Assembly (NCBI GenBank): GCA_900696465.1
Contig: CAADGE010000005.1
Span: 1-64,000, forward strand
Direction of reading: 5' to 3'
Origin: an uncultured Planctomycetota bacterium
GTDB taxonomy: Bacteria; Planctomycetota; Phycisphaerae; UBA1845; UTPLA1
DNA length: 64,000 nucleotides
Below, piece by piece: positions 1 to 7,896 of the stretch (its first letter is position 1; the number at the start of each line of letters is the position of its first letter). Both the position numbers and the translations under genes were made by a program. Below the pieces are notes generated by a model. The model did not search any database, was not told where the DNA came from, and was given only the letters and a program-made list of their open reading frames with translations.

Positions 1-123
1 GCCGCCTGGGCTCGGCCTTGACGGCGCGAACAACGCGATCCCGAAAGACGGAATGTCTCCTGCGAGTTCTCACGCATGACCTGATGATCCTCAGGCGTGC
101 AAGTTAGGGATTTCTACAGAGCA
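1..123. other. No recognisable gene at window start
   Basis: Short open frames reach in from the left edge and stop at about 21, 79 and 110, but none of the translated ends resembles a family I know. A PaaC-like gene often precedes paaD in phenylacetate clusters, but no such C-terminus can be recognised here. Confidence 0.4.
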
Positions 124-171
124 ATTTGAGATCTGAGATTCAGTTTGATTTGGGATCTGAGATTCAGATTA
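124..171. repeat. Two tandem copies of a 24-bp AT-rich unit
   Basis: Copies at 124-147 and 148-171. The first 20 bases of the unit differ at one position (G/A at the sixth base), and the last four bases diverge. The copies share the 14-mer GATCTGAGATTCAG. The repeat is AT-rich against a GC-rich background and lies immediately upstream of the PaaD-like gene. Confidence 0.8.
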
Positions 172-201
172 CAGGTCCGCTCGAATCGTAACGGTGTTGC
201 C

Positions 202-708
202 GTGGTCATATCAGCAAACGCTCAACCCGACGCACAGCGAATCTGGCAGGCCCTGGAGGGCGTATCCGATCCGGAGATTCCGGTTCTCTCCGTCGTCGAG
301 ATGGGCATCATCGCCGACGTGGCGGTGGACGACCGCGGTGTTCGCGTTCAGATGACGCCGACCTTCGCCGGCTGCCCCGCGCTCGATGTCATGCGCGATA
401 ACATCGGTCACGCCGTACGGGCCGCTGGTTACGACGACGTGTGTGTCGAAGTCGTCTTCGACCCGCCGTGGACGAGCGACCGCATCACCGAGGACGGCCG
501 CCGCAAGCTCAAGGCGTTCGGCCTCGCTCCCCCTGCCCGATCCTGCGGCAGCGAGCGCGTCACGGAAGCGGCACTCTCCAAAGTCACCTGCCCCTATTGC
601 GACTCTGCGGACACGACGCTGGAATCCATTTTCGGCCCGACCCTCTGCCGGGCGATTCACTACTGCAACGCCTGCCGACAGTCGTTTGAGCAGTTCAAGC
701 CCGTCTGA
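202..708 (+). CDS. paaD: PaaD-like (MIP18/DUF59) Fe-S assembly or phenylacetyl-CoA epoxidase subunit
   Basis: 168 residues. The N-terminal half is a MIP18/DUF59 domain: residues ~10-90 carry DPEIP, then GCPALD with its conserved cysteine. The C-terminal half is the PaaD-type zinc ribbon, with CPYC followed ~20 residues later by CNAC. The order DUF59 then Cys4 ribbon is characteristic of PaaD/PaaJ, which helps mature the phenylacetyl-CoA epoxidase PaaABCE. None of those partners is in the window. To the right lies an unrelated opposite-strand gene, so partners could only be upstream of the left edge. Start: the frame is open from 145, but that segment runs through the tandem repeat, so GTG at 202 is preferred. 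No good Shine-Dalgarno sequence is seen. Family assignment is strong; role in phenylacetate metabolism is inferred. Confidence 0.85.
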   Translation: MVISANAQPDAQRIWQALEGVSDPEIPVLSVVEMGIIADVAVDDRGVRVQMTPTFAGCPALDVMRDNIGHAVRAAGYDDVCVEVVFDPPWTSDRITEDGRRKLKAFGLAPPARSCGSERVTEAALSKVTCPYCDSADTTLESIFGPTLCRAIHYCNACRQSFEQFKPV

Positions 709-887
709 GTCGCCTTTTCTGTAACCGCTTCAGATTTTCGTTCTTCGCGGCAGCCGTTGCAGCTCCACAAAACCCAGAGGGCTTGCAGCTCGTGGGCAGG
801 TGAGACGCACATTTGATCAACAATCCCAGAAACCAACTCAACCCCGGCGGGCAACGTCGTGAACTCAGCGAGAGCCGACGGCGATAT

Positions 888-1655
888 CTATTGAAGTAGC
901 AGACTTAAGAAGAACACGCAGATCGAGAGCAGCCCGAGCGCCATGCCGATAATGGCCATGCGCCGGCCGGTCGCTTCCGGACCGATCAGCGAGGCCCGCT
1001 TCATGCCGATCACACCGAACACAATGGCCACCAGCCCGACGACCGGGAAACAGAAGGTCGGCAGCGCGAGGACGCCGCAGACCAATGCCAACTGGGCCGC
1101 GGTGTTGGTTTCACCGACGCCCTGGGCAATGATCTCCGCGCCTTCCATGGTGAAGGGAATGCCGCAGCCACTGCATGCATTGGCATCCACCGACATTTCC
1201 CGATTGCAACGCGGACAGATGATCACCTGGCGACCGTCGCCCCGGCGTTCGATGCGTGGCGCCCGGGCTCCGGCGGTCGCATAAGCGTGCATCGGCGTAG
1301 GATGCTGCCCGTCATCGGCGACCTGGGCATTTCCGATCGCCAGGCCGGTGTCCGGATCAACCGGCGGCACCACAAAGATCGCACCGCAGGTCGGACAGCG
1401 ACCGCTCTGGCCGCACATCCGATCCATGGCCTCGAGCACGGAGGCACATCGCAAGCAGGAAAAGGTGAACCGAATACTTCGATCGGTGGATTGGAACGTA
1501 TTTCTCGCGGGAGACACCGGCGAAATCCGGATCTGACCTTCGAGGTGAATGTTGAATTTTCGGTCGCAATGCGGGCAGGTGGCATCCTCACCGGCCAGCG
1601 GCGTCTGCAGCGAGAATGTTTCCTGACAGGCGGGACAGATTACTTGCAGCGCCAT
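888..1655 (-). CDS. Zinc-ribbon membrane protein with DUF4190-like C-terminus
   Basis: 255 residues. Three CxxC-type ribbons are visible: CPAC/CPHC near residues 8-30, CLRC/CPTC around 68-90, and CPRC/CSGC around 145-165. A hydrophobic C-terminal part follows with two or three membrane helices (~185-222 and ~232-254), containing a GVIGMKRA segment typical of DUF4190 proteins. Such proteins are common in planctomycetes; their function is unknown. The ribbons are probably cytoplasmic metal-binding or protein-binding modules tethered to the membrane. A TATGAT hexamer with a TG extension lies 8 nt before the ATG and there is no Shine-Dalgarno, so the mRNA is probably leaderless. The upstream lipoprotein gene ends in its own terminator, so this gene is transcribed separately. 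Confidence 0.75.
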   Translation of the reverse strand: MALQVICPACQETFSLQTPLAGEDATCPHCDRKFNIHLEGQIRISPVSPARNTFQSTDRSIRFTFSCLRCASVLEAMDRMCGQSGRCPTCGAIFVVPPVDPDTGLAIGNAQVADDGQHPTPMHAYATAGARAPRIERRGDGRQVIICPRCNREMSVDANACSGCGIPFTMEGAEIIAQGVGETNTAAQLALVCGVLALPTFCFPVVGLVAIVFGVIGMKRASLIGPEATGRRMAIIGMALGLLSICVFFLSLLLQ

Positions 1656-1663
1656 CGATGTGC

Positions 1664-1669
1664 ATCATA
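1664..1669 (-). promoter_or_regulatory. Extended -10 box (TATGAT), leaderless-type
   Basis: On the minus strand TGCTATGAT (TG-n-TATGAT) ends 8 nt before the start codon of the zinc-ribbon gene at 1655. No -35 match is evident. The spacing puts the predicted transcription start at or next to the A of ATG. Confidence 0.55.
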
Positions 1670-1693
1670 GCAAACCCGGGCAGCGTCGAGCAG

Positions 1694-1731
1694 AAAATAG
1701 CGGCCCGCGGAAGGTGTCATTCCACGGGCCG
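1694..1731 (-). terminator. Rho-independent terminator of the small lipoprotein gene
   Basis: 12-bp arms at 1701-1712 and 1720-1731 with a 7-nt loop and one G-U pair. On the minus strand the stem is followed directly by CTATTTT. It lies 66 nt beyond the stop codon of the lipoprotein gene 1798-2073. Confidence 0.8.
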
Positions 1732-1797
1732 GGCAGAAATACGAAGCGAGCTTTATCACCGACAGGTCGTGTACATGAAACGAAGGTGCCGCAGGCG

Positions 1798-2073
1798 TCA
1801 GTTCGCGATCGCGCCGACGACGTTGGCGGTCGGTACCGTGTTCGGGGCCGCCGCACCACCGCCTCCGCCGATCAGCGCGTTGACGAGCGCCTGGGTCAGG
1901 CCGAACGGGTTGTAGAAGCCGGGGTTGCCGCCAAAGCCGGTCGGAACGATCAGATTCAGACTGAAATTCGAGCCGAAGAACCGCGCCGCACCGGTGCAGC
2001 CGGTCACGTGGATCGCGCAGAGCATCAGGCAGGCGAGCGTGAAACGAAGCATCTTGGAGCGGAAGGATCGCAT
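1798..2073 (-). CDS. Small lipoprotein, glycine-rich tail
   Basis: 91 residues. N-terminus MRSFRSKMLRFTL then a hydrophobic run and the lipobox VTGC at residues ~23-26, so a lipidated secreted protein. The mature part is short, rich in Gly/Asn/Phe, with a five-glycine run near residue 71 followed by AAAPNT. No domain is recognised. The start is fixed by a GAGGAAA Shine-Dalgarno 6 nt before ATG at 2073. The frame stays open further upstream, but into the neighbouring dehydrogenase gene, so the longer version is rejected. It ends in a strong hairpin terminator. Function unknown; its size and composition resemble small planctomycete lipoproteins. Confidence 0.75.
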   Translation of the reverse strand: MRSFRSKMLRFTLACLMLCAIHVTGCTGAARFFGSNFSLNLIVPTGFGGNPGFYNPFGLTQALVNALIGGGGGAAAPNTVPTANVVGAIAN

Positions 2074-2138
2074 GGCATTTCCTCGCTGAAAACCAGTTGG
2101 CCTACCGCTTTTTCGGAGCAACCCGCTCGACAGATAAG

Positions 2139-3404
2139 TTAATCGTCTGGCAGGGTGCGAGATTCTGCGCGGAAATCGAATGCCGCTTTTATGATCGGGA
2201 ACCGGTCGCGGCGCAAAAGCTGCCCCAAGGCCCGACGATACTCCGGCAAACGGAAACAGGTCACGGGAATGGCCGATAAGTCGAGCCGGCCGGAAGCGAT
2301 CCAGTCGAGCACCAGGTCGTAGCTGTGTCGCTGTTGGCCGTCGAGGTCCTCCAACTGTCTTCCGTTGGCGCCAATGACTTCCAATTCGTCGAACCAGAGC
2401 GGCGTGGTATCCAGAAGTGTGATGCCGCTCGTGCCGACGAGCACCACGGTCCCCCGGCTGCGTGCCCATTTGAAGGCGTCGGTCATCCCGCTGCCTGAAC
2501 CCGTGCAGTCGTAGACGAGATCGAAGCCGCCGAGGAAGGTCTGATTGCCGAAGCGCGCGGCGATCCGCTTCCCGCTGACGTGCTGGGCGATTCGGTCGTA
2601 GCGTTCGACCGGTCCTGCACTGCGCGGCATCCTCAGGACATGCGTGGCACCGAGTACCGTCGCCAGTCGGGCCTGGAAATCATGCCGGACGAGGACGGTG
2701 ACGGTATTCTGTAGCTTGAGTGCCCGAATCGCAGCGAGTATGCCGAGGGCGATGATGCCGGCACCGTGAACGAGGACGGTTTCGCCCTCCTTCGGCCGGC
2801 GGCGAAGTACGGCATGCGCCGCAGAGGCGATCGGATCGAGAAGCACGGCCTGTTCATCGCCGATGGCATCGGGCACGGCGTGAAGCTGCGAGCTGTGGGC
2901 CACGAAATATTCTCCCCAACTACCGCCCGTCAGGTTATTCAACCCGAGCAGGGCGCGAGGCGGCAGGGATGAATCCGCCGGTTGTTCACAAAGCGAGGTT
3001 CGTCCTGCAGCGCACTGCGGGCATGGGGGATCGATCCCGCGACTGGCACAACCAAGTGCCGGCTCGACGCAGACGCGCTGTCCGACTCGCCAGCCGCTGA
3101 CCTGCGCACCGAGCTGGTCAATACAGGCGACGTTCTCATGGCCGAGGACGCAAGGGAATCTCGCAAACGCCTGAAGCATGGTCGCGGGGTGTTGTCTCAG
3201 CGCGATCAGCGCCAGGTCAGTGCCGCAGATGCCACCGAGCAGCGTTTTGAGCCGAACCCATTGCGGACCCGGCAGTGGCGGCGGTTCTCGATCGACGAGC
3301 CGCAGCCCGGACAGCAGTCCGTGGCACGCGGAAGCCGAAAACCGCGAGGCCGTCCAAGTGAGAATCCACCGGGCCGGGGACATGTTGTAAACAAGGGCTT
3401 TCAT
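2139..3404 (-). CDS. Zinc-dependent medium-chain alcohol dehydrogenase
   Basis: 421 residues, MDR superfamily. Catalytic zinc ligands: Cys in GGICGTD (~residue 47) and the GHEN pair (~residue 82). A structural zinc lobe follows with cysteines spaced C-x2-C and C around residues 120-140 (CPQCAAG...SLC). The Rossmann nucleotide site is HGAGIIALG around residue 210. The substrate cannot be read from sequence; threonine- or sorbitol-dehydrogenase-like and alcohol-oxidising members share these motifs. Start: the frame is open to 3440, but a TATACT hexamer lies inside that extension, 10 nt before ATG 3404, so the shorter start (MKALVYN) is chosen. That matches the usual MKALV-type N-terminus of the family. 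It is followed by the small lipoprotein on the same strand, 65 nt away. Confidence 0.85.
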   Translation of the reverse strand: MKALVYNMSPARWILTWTASRFSASACHGLLSGLRLVDREPPPLPGPQWVRLKTLLGGICGTDLALIALRQHPATMLQAFARFPCVLGHENVACIDQLGAQVSGWRVGQRVCVEPALGCASRGIDPPCPQCAAGRTSLCEQPADSSLPPRALLGLNNLTGGSWGEYFVAHSSQLHAVPDAIGDEQAVLLDPIASAAHAVLRRRPKEGETVLVHGAGIIALGILAAIRALKLQNTVTVLVRHDFQARLATVLGATHVLRMPRSAGPVERYDRIAQHVSGKRIAARFGNQTFLGGFDLVYDCTGSGSGMTDAFKWARSRGTVVLVGTSGITLLDTTPLWFDELEVIGANGRQLEDLDGQQRHSYDLVLDWIASGRLDLSAIPVTCFRLPEYRRALGQLLRRDRFPIIKAAFDFRAESRTLPDD

Positions 3405-3414
3405 CGGGGGGCGT

Positions 3415-3420
3415 AGTATA
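3415..3420 (-). promoter_or_regulatory. -10-like box TATACT close to start
   Basis: Minus-strand TATACT ends 10 nt before ATG 3404 of the dehydrogenase. No Shine-Dalgarno lies between them (spacer is acgccccccg). It supports the short start and a leader of at most a few nucleotides. Confidence 0.45.
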
Positions 3421-3440
3421 AGGGCTGGTAAGCCGTTCAT

Positions 3441-3748
3441 GGTTTGGGATTTTGAAGAGCAGTTTATAGGGGGCTCTATGTGTAGAAATAGGCCCGAGTA
3501 TTCACACTCGCGCGTTGACGCGACGCAAACTAGCGAGAAGTGATTTATACTAGTGTGGGTAAGAATAATCGTGGCAACGTTGCAACATTGACCGAATTGA
3601 CTTGTCGGCTACTTGGAGTTCGTCTTGATTCCTGACCTCACTTCTAGGTACGATTGAATGACTTGAACGAAATGGAGTAAAGGAGGCATAAGTCCTGTCG
3701 AACTCTACTTGTAATAATATAGCAGGTGGTGAGCTCTTTCTACGCAGC
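3441..3748. other. AT-richer divergent intergenic region
   Basis: No gene seen. It separates the dehydrogenase from the kelch-repeat gene and is visibly more AT-rich than its surroundings. It holds TATACT (3546-3551), TAATAT (3715-3720), several TTGA-type hexamers at poor spacing, and an isolated AAAGGAGG (3679-3686) with no start codon at a useful distance. No convincing -35/-10 pair was found. Confidence 0.5.
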
Positions 3749-3760
3749 GGAGGGATGGAC

Positions 3761-5956
3761 ATGGATAAGCAAACTTGGACCTACGATGAACCGCGTCATC
3801 GGATGATCGAGGCGGAGAGTCTGGCTCGCAGGGTAACGATTCTGCTACTCGCGGCGGCGTGCATTACTGGTGATGCGACCGGCATGACGCCAGAGTGGCA
3901 AGGACCGTTCTTCCCCAACCCGCGCACGGAGCACGCAATGGCATTCGACTCAGTCCGTGGCGTAACTGTGCTCTTCGGTGGTGAACTTCTTAACTTGAAT
4001 AGCGAGACATGGGAGTGGGACGGGCACTCGTGGACGCTACGGAGTACCAGCGGCCCCAGCCCGCGCTATGGGCACGCCATGAGTTACGACGTTGGCCGAG
4101 GCGTGACCGTGCTGCTCGGGGGCAGTCCAGGCGGCAGTGAGACATGGGAGTGGGATGGGGTCTCGTGGACGCAGCGGGCCGGCAGCGGTCCCAGCCCACG
4201 CTTTCGACATGCTATGTCCTACGACGCCAACCGGTGCGTAACCGTTCTGTTCGGTGGCAGCTCATACAGCGGTGTACTCACCCCACTTCGTGACACATGG
4301 GAGTGGGATGGAGCCACATGGACGCAACGGGCCAATAGTGGACCAAGCCCGCGCGATGCGCACGCCATGAGTTACGACGCTGGCCGAGGCGTGAACGTGC
4401 TTTTTGGGGGCAGTTCAGGCGGTAGTGAGACGTGGGAGTGGGATGGAGTCACATGGACGCAACGGGCCAATAGTGGACCAAGCCCGCGCTATGCGCACGC
4501 CATGAGTTACGACGCTGGCCGAGGCGTGAACGTGCTTTTTGGGGGCAGTTCAGGCGGCAGTGAGACATGGGAGTGGGATGGAGTCACATGGACACAACGG
4601 GCCAATAGTGGACCAAGCCCGCGCTATGCGCACGCCATGGCTTACGACGCTGGCCGTGGAGTGACCGTACTCTTTTCGGGCTTCGACAACGCGTATAACG
4701 GCGAGACATGGGTGTGGGACGGAGTCACATGGACGCTACGAAGTAGCAGTGGCCCCCGCCCGCGCGAGGGCCACGCCATGGCCTACGACGCGAGCCGGGG
4801 CGTGACTGTACTGTATGGGGGCAATACCTGGTATTTTCCCCAGACTTACAGCGGCGAGACCTGGGAGTGGGATGGAGTCTCGTGGACGCATCGGGCGAGC
4901 ACTGGTCCAGGCATGCGTTTTAATCACGCAATGGCCTACGACTCCGGCCGGGACATTACCGTACTGTTCGGAGGCTGGACGATCGGCGGTGCTGTCAACA
5001 ACGAAACGTGGGAATGGAATGGGATTTCGTGGACGCAGCGGGCCACTAGCGGGCCCAGCCCGCGCGCTTACCATTCCATCGCCTACGATGTCGGACGGGG
5101 CGTAACCGTGCTCTTTGGAGGCGAAACCCTACACGCCGAACATTTCCTAGGTGACACTTGGGAGTGGAACGGAGTCTCCTGGACGCAACGGGCCAGCAGC
5201 GGCCCCAGCCCGCGCTCCTCGCACGCCATGGCCTATGATGCGAGCCGTGGAGTAACCGTACTGTTCGGGGGCCATTTAGGCGGCAGCGAAGTCGACGGCG
5301 AGACGTGGGAGTGGGATGGCGTATCGTGGACACAACGGTCTAGCAGCGGCCCGATACCACGCGGGTGGTACGCTATGGCCTACGATGCTGGAAGGCGCTT
5401 GACCGTGCTGTACGGAGGCAGCCCTGGTGGCGGCTTCACAGATGACACATGGGAGTGGAACGGAGCCGCGTGGTCACTTCGGGTAAGTAGCGGCCCCTCC
5501 ATGCGCTATGAGCACGCCATGGTCTATGACGTCGGCCGGCGCGTATGCGTGCTGTTTGGGGGCTACGGCATATTCGGCCTAAGCGCCGAAACGTGGGAGT
5601 ACAACGCATGCGTTGCAACCGAGCCGCCGGAGATCTTGAGCCATCCGCAGTCTCGCATGACGCTCGTCGGGGGTACAACCGTTTTCTCGGTCGAAGCTGC
5701 GGAGGACACGTCCGGACTTTCCTATAAATGGCGGAAGGACGGCGTCGAACTGATGGATAACGATCGCATCGTTGGCACGGCTACCGATACCCTCACGATC
5801 ACTTCGCTGGCGCTAGACGACACCGGATCTTACGACGTGTTGATTGCCAACTCGTGTGGCGAAATCGCCAGTGCAGCAGCTCAGCTTCGTGTGCGTCCGA
5901 TGTTTACACCGCTTCAAGCCATACCAGTAGAGAAACAGTCTATTGTTAATCAATGA
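3761..5956 (+). CDS. Secreted kelch-type repeat protein with C-terminal Ig-like domain
   Basis: 731 residues. After a hydrophobic signal segment (RRVTILLLAAACITG, ~residues 24-38) come 12 tandem repeats of 45-51 residues built as HAMxYD-GRGVTVLFGG-ETWEWDG-SWTQR-SGPSPR. Each forms a kelch-like blade with diglycine and Trp positions, implying one large or two smaller beta-propellers. An Ig-like domain follows (~residues 615-705: KWRKDGVEL, then LTITSLALDDTGSYDV), typical of I-set modules. Role: probably an extracellular or envelope-bound binding protein; the ligand is unknown. Start: GGAGGG (3749-3754) sits 6 nt before ATG 3761 but abuts ATG 3755, so 3761 is preferred. Repeats 4 and 5 are almost identical in DNA, so the array is still changing by duplication. 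Confidence 0.85.
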   Translation: MDKQTWTYDEPRHRMIEAESLARRVTILLLAAACITGDATGMTPEWQGPFFPNPRTEHAMAFDSVRGVTVLFGGELLNLNSETWEWDGHSWTLRSTSGPSPRYGHAMSYDVGRGVTVLLGGSPGGSETWEWDGVSWTQRAGSGPSPRFRHAMSYDANRCVTVLFGGSSYSGVLTPLRDTWEWDGATWTQRANSGPSPRDAHAMSYDAGRGVNVLFGGSSGGSETWEWDGVTWTQRANSGPSPRYAHAMSYDAGRGVNVLFGGSSGGSETWEWDGVTWTQRANSGPSPRYAHAMAYDAGRGVTVLFSGFDNAYNGETWVWDGVTWTLRSSSGPRPREGHAMAYDASRGVTVLYGGNTWYFPQTYSGETWEWDGVSWTHRASTGPGMRFNHAMAYDSGRDITVLFGGWTIGGAVNNETWEWNGISWTQRATSGPSPRAYHSIAYDVGRGVTVLFGGETLHAEHFLGDTWEWNGVSWTQRASSGPSPRSSHAMAYDASRGVTVLFGGHLGGSEVDGETWEWDGVSWTQRSSSGPIPRGWYAMAYDAGRRLTVLYGGSPGGGFTDDTWEWNGAAWSLRVSSGPSMRYEHAMVYDVGRRVCVLFGGYGIFGLSAETWEYNACVATEPPEILSHPQSRMTLVGGTTVFSVEAAEDTSGLSYKWRKDGVELMDNDRIVGTATDTLTITSLALDDTGSYDVLIANSCGEIASAAAQLRVRPMFTPLQAIPVEKQSIVNQ
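4361..4630. repeat. Recent 135-bp tandem duplication within the kelch gene
   Basis: Units 4361-4495 and 4496-4630 differ at only three positions out of 135 by eye, all silent. The other repeats in the gene are far more diverged. Confidence 0.9.
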
Positions 5957-5966
5957 GGAACCGTAG

Positions 5967-6005
5967 CCTCGAATTTCGTAATGCTGTGGCCACAACGATT
6001 CGAGG
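5967..6005. repeat. Inverted repeat with inner palindrome in convergent gap
   Basis: Outer arms CCTCGAAT (5967-5974) and ATTCGAGG (5998-6005) enclose a perfect palindrome TGTGGCCACA (5985-5994). It lies just after the kelch gene and before the end of the opposite gene. There is no T-run, so if it is a terminator it is not a classic one. Confidence 0.6.
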
Positions 6006-6087
6006 TCGCCAACTCGTTCGACGCCCGGCAGTGGTGCCAGACGCTACGGACGTTGGGAACGCGAGCGCTACTTAACTAAATGGACAC

Positions 6088-6540
6088 TCATCCGCGGCTG
6101 GCGAGGAGCGAAGTGCCGGCGCGGACCTGGACCTGATTCGACGGGATGTCGTACTGGCCGGACAACTCAGCCAGGACGCGCGAGAGCGTCTGCTGCTGGG
6201 CTGGCGTGGGCCGGCCGGTTGCGTGCGTCTCACAGAGCAGGAGCTGGATCGTATGGGGCTGCTCGGGATGGGCCTGCTGGTAGCGCCAGGCATCGCTTCG
6301 ATAGAGGCGACCCTTGCCATCAATCCGAAGGTGATAAAAACCGTTGGCATCGCTCGCGGTTTCGGCCCGGACGAGGATTTCCTTCCAGGATGCCGGACCG
6401 GGCGAGGTACCTCGGAGCGGCGTGACCGGCGAAAATTGGGCGAGCCAGAGAAGGAGGAACGTGCCGCCCGTCATGGAGAGGACGAGGAGAATCAGTGTCT
6501 TGTAGTGTCGATGCTGGTGACGACTGGTGGACGCGGCCAT
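6088..6540 (-). CDS. Membrane-anchored protein with degenerate amidase_2/PGRP-like domain
   Basis: 150 residues. Short cytoplasmic N-terminus, one membrane helix (~residues 14-35, TLILLVLSMTGGTFLLLWLA), then an outward domain. Residues ~50-145 follow the layout of N-acetylmuramoyl-L-alanine amidase type 2: WKEILVR at the first strand, FYHLRIDGKGRLY in place of the yHFvI-G-iy segment, AHPEQPHTIQLLL in place of the GaH-N-iGIal segment, then RPTPAQQQTL and a closing SGQYDIPSNQVQV. The histidine expected after the first strand and the final zinc-ligand histidine are missing, so catalysis is unlikely. It may bind peptidoglycan or be a structural relic. Start: GAGGA lies 6 nt before ATG 6540. The assignment rests on pattern likeness and needs profile confirmation. 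Confidence 0.55.
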   Translation of the reverse strand: MAASTSRHQHRHYKTLILLVLSMTGGTFLLLWLAQFSPVTPLRGTSPGPASWKEILVRAETASDANGFYHLRIDGKGRLYRSDAWRYQQAHPEQPHTIQLLLCETHATGRPTPAQQQTLSRVLAELSGQYDIPSNQVQVRAGTSLLASRG

Positions 6541-6714
6541 GGAATCCTCGTCGAACGGCAATTACTGCCGCCTTGCCAACCCTTGCAACGTGACTATCTA
6601 ATCCTATCTATCGGTCCATGGCAAACCGAAAAATCGAGATTTTGTGAAAAAATCTTGCGCTCCAGTGCTAAGACCGGTGACGGGCGGATGCGCTCTTATC
6701 AGACCATGCACTTC

Positions 6715-7599
6715 TCAGCATCCTGACGACGGTTTTTCCAGGAACAAGGCGCCGAACGTATAGGACGTTGAACCCGCAGCCACGCGCGAGCGTTCGACGT
6801 TGCCCGTCAACATCGCGTGGAGCCGCGCCGCCGTTCGCGTGAATCGGCCGAAGCCGAAACACTGCGGGCACTCCAGATCGCGCTCTCCCGCATCGATGAA
6901 CGCATCGCCGCCGCGCAGTCGCAGCCCCGATGGCTCGATGAACTGTCGGCGCACGTCGTCGGGTGTATCGATGCGACCAAAAGATTGCGGATTCGCATAG
7001 TCGAACGTGTAGCCCACCGTGCCGCCCGGTCGGAGCACGCGGGCGACTTCCGCATTGCAGGCAATTCGCCCGGAGACGGGCAGATGTTCGAAAACGCAGA
7101 CGGAGAAGATGTGGTCGAAGTAATGATCCGGATAGTCGAGCCGGGTCATGTCCATTCTTCGTGCGCGAATTCGCCAGCCCATCTGTCTGCCGGTCTTCTC
7201 GGCCTGCTCGCAGAGTTCGGCCTGAAGGTCGATGGTGTGCAGCTCGCACCCGCGCGAGGCGAGGTAGCAGGAGAAGAGCGAGCCCGCCCCGCCCATGTCT
7301 AGCACGCGTGCGGCGGGCTTCATGGGCGTATGGGCGACCAGCCAGGCGATCTCCCAGAGCAGAAACCACGGGATGCGCAGCTCGTCGGGGTTGCCGGCGC
7401 AGGGCTGGTAGTGCTCGCCGCGATTGATGTGCTCCCAGGCACTGGGCCAGGCATCGACGGCACCGTACCAGGAGGAGTACTTCGCGCCGTGGGATTGCAT
7501 CCGGCGCATCAAAGCGAAGAGCTCGATGAGCACGGCCCGGCACTCGGGTCGTTCGAGGTCGCCGCGCTGCATGGTCTTGTTGATCGAGTCGTTTCGCAT
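6715..7599 (-). CDS. Class I SAM-dependent methyltransferase
   Basis: 294 residues. Motif I is VLDMGGAGSLFS (~residue 92). An acidic residue follows at the end of strand 2 (HTIDLQAE), then a DYPDHYFDHIFSVCVFEHL segment and the post-motif VLRPGGTVGYTFDY. This is the Methyltransf_11/25 layout. A CPQC pair near residue 240 could bind metal or be chance. Substrate unknown. The annotated start at 7599 (MRNDSINK) is preferred over the open frame to 7773: a TTCTCA-17-CATAAT promoter ends 7 nt before this ATG, and the upstream extension is rich in Pro/Ser without similarity. It is probably transcribed alone. Confidence 0.8.
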   Translation of the reverse strand: MRNDSINKTMQRGDLERPECRAVLIELFALMRRMQSHGAKYSSWYGAVDAWPSAWEHINRGEHYQPCAGNPDELRIPWFLLWEIAWLVAHTPMKPAARVLDMGGAGSLFSCYLASRGCELHTIDLQAELCEQAEKTGRQMGWRIRARRMDMTRLDYPDHYFDHIFSVCVFEHLPVSGRIACNAEVARVLRPGGTVGYTFDYANPQSFGRIDTPDDVRRQFIEPSGLRLRGGDAFIDAGERDLECPQCFGFGRFTRTAARLHAMLTGNVERSRVAAGSTSYTFGALFLEKPSSGC

Positions 7600-7606
7600 C
7601 GCCGGG

Positions 7607-7635
7607 ATTATGGAGGAAGGGGCCTGATCTGAGAA
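7607..7635 (-). promoter_or_regulatory. Promoter TTCTCA-17-CATAAT, leaderless-type
   Basis: On the minus strand the -35-like TTCTCA (7630-7635) and -10-like CATAAT (7607-7612) are 17 nt apart. The -10 ends 7 nt before ATG 7599 with no Shine-Dalgarno between (spacer cccggcg). Confidence 0.55.
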
Positions 7636-7896
7636 TGCAACGCGGGAAGGACAGGAAGATGGATAAGGGATGAGGGAAAAGGGGCGCGAAGACTGATACG
7701 GGAATGGGAAATGAGACGTCGCTCCAGGAAGTGATGCGTTCTTACGCAGCCGACGAACTGCATGATCGGGCATTGGACGGGGAGAACCTCACCGAAAGGC
7801 GTGTTTCGTGAACAGCGGCATGACGCTTGCTGTGTGTTTTCAGTTGGCCGAGGCATGGGGATGGTCCCAGTCCGGCGTCTGATGGGAGGATCGAAG

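Noticed and set aside
3679-3686. Isolated AAAGGAGG resembling a perfect ribosome-binding site
   Set aside because: No ATG, GTG or TTG opens a meaningful frame within 5-12 nt, and the next gene has its own site at 3749.
7640-7720. Purine-rich stretch upstream of the lipoprotein gene
   Set aside because: Several GGGAAG-like words occur but without start codons or a periodic pattern; it looks like simple composition.
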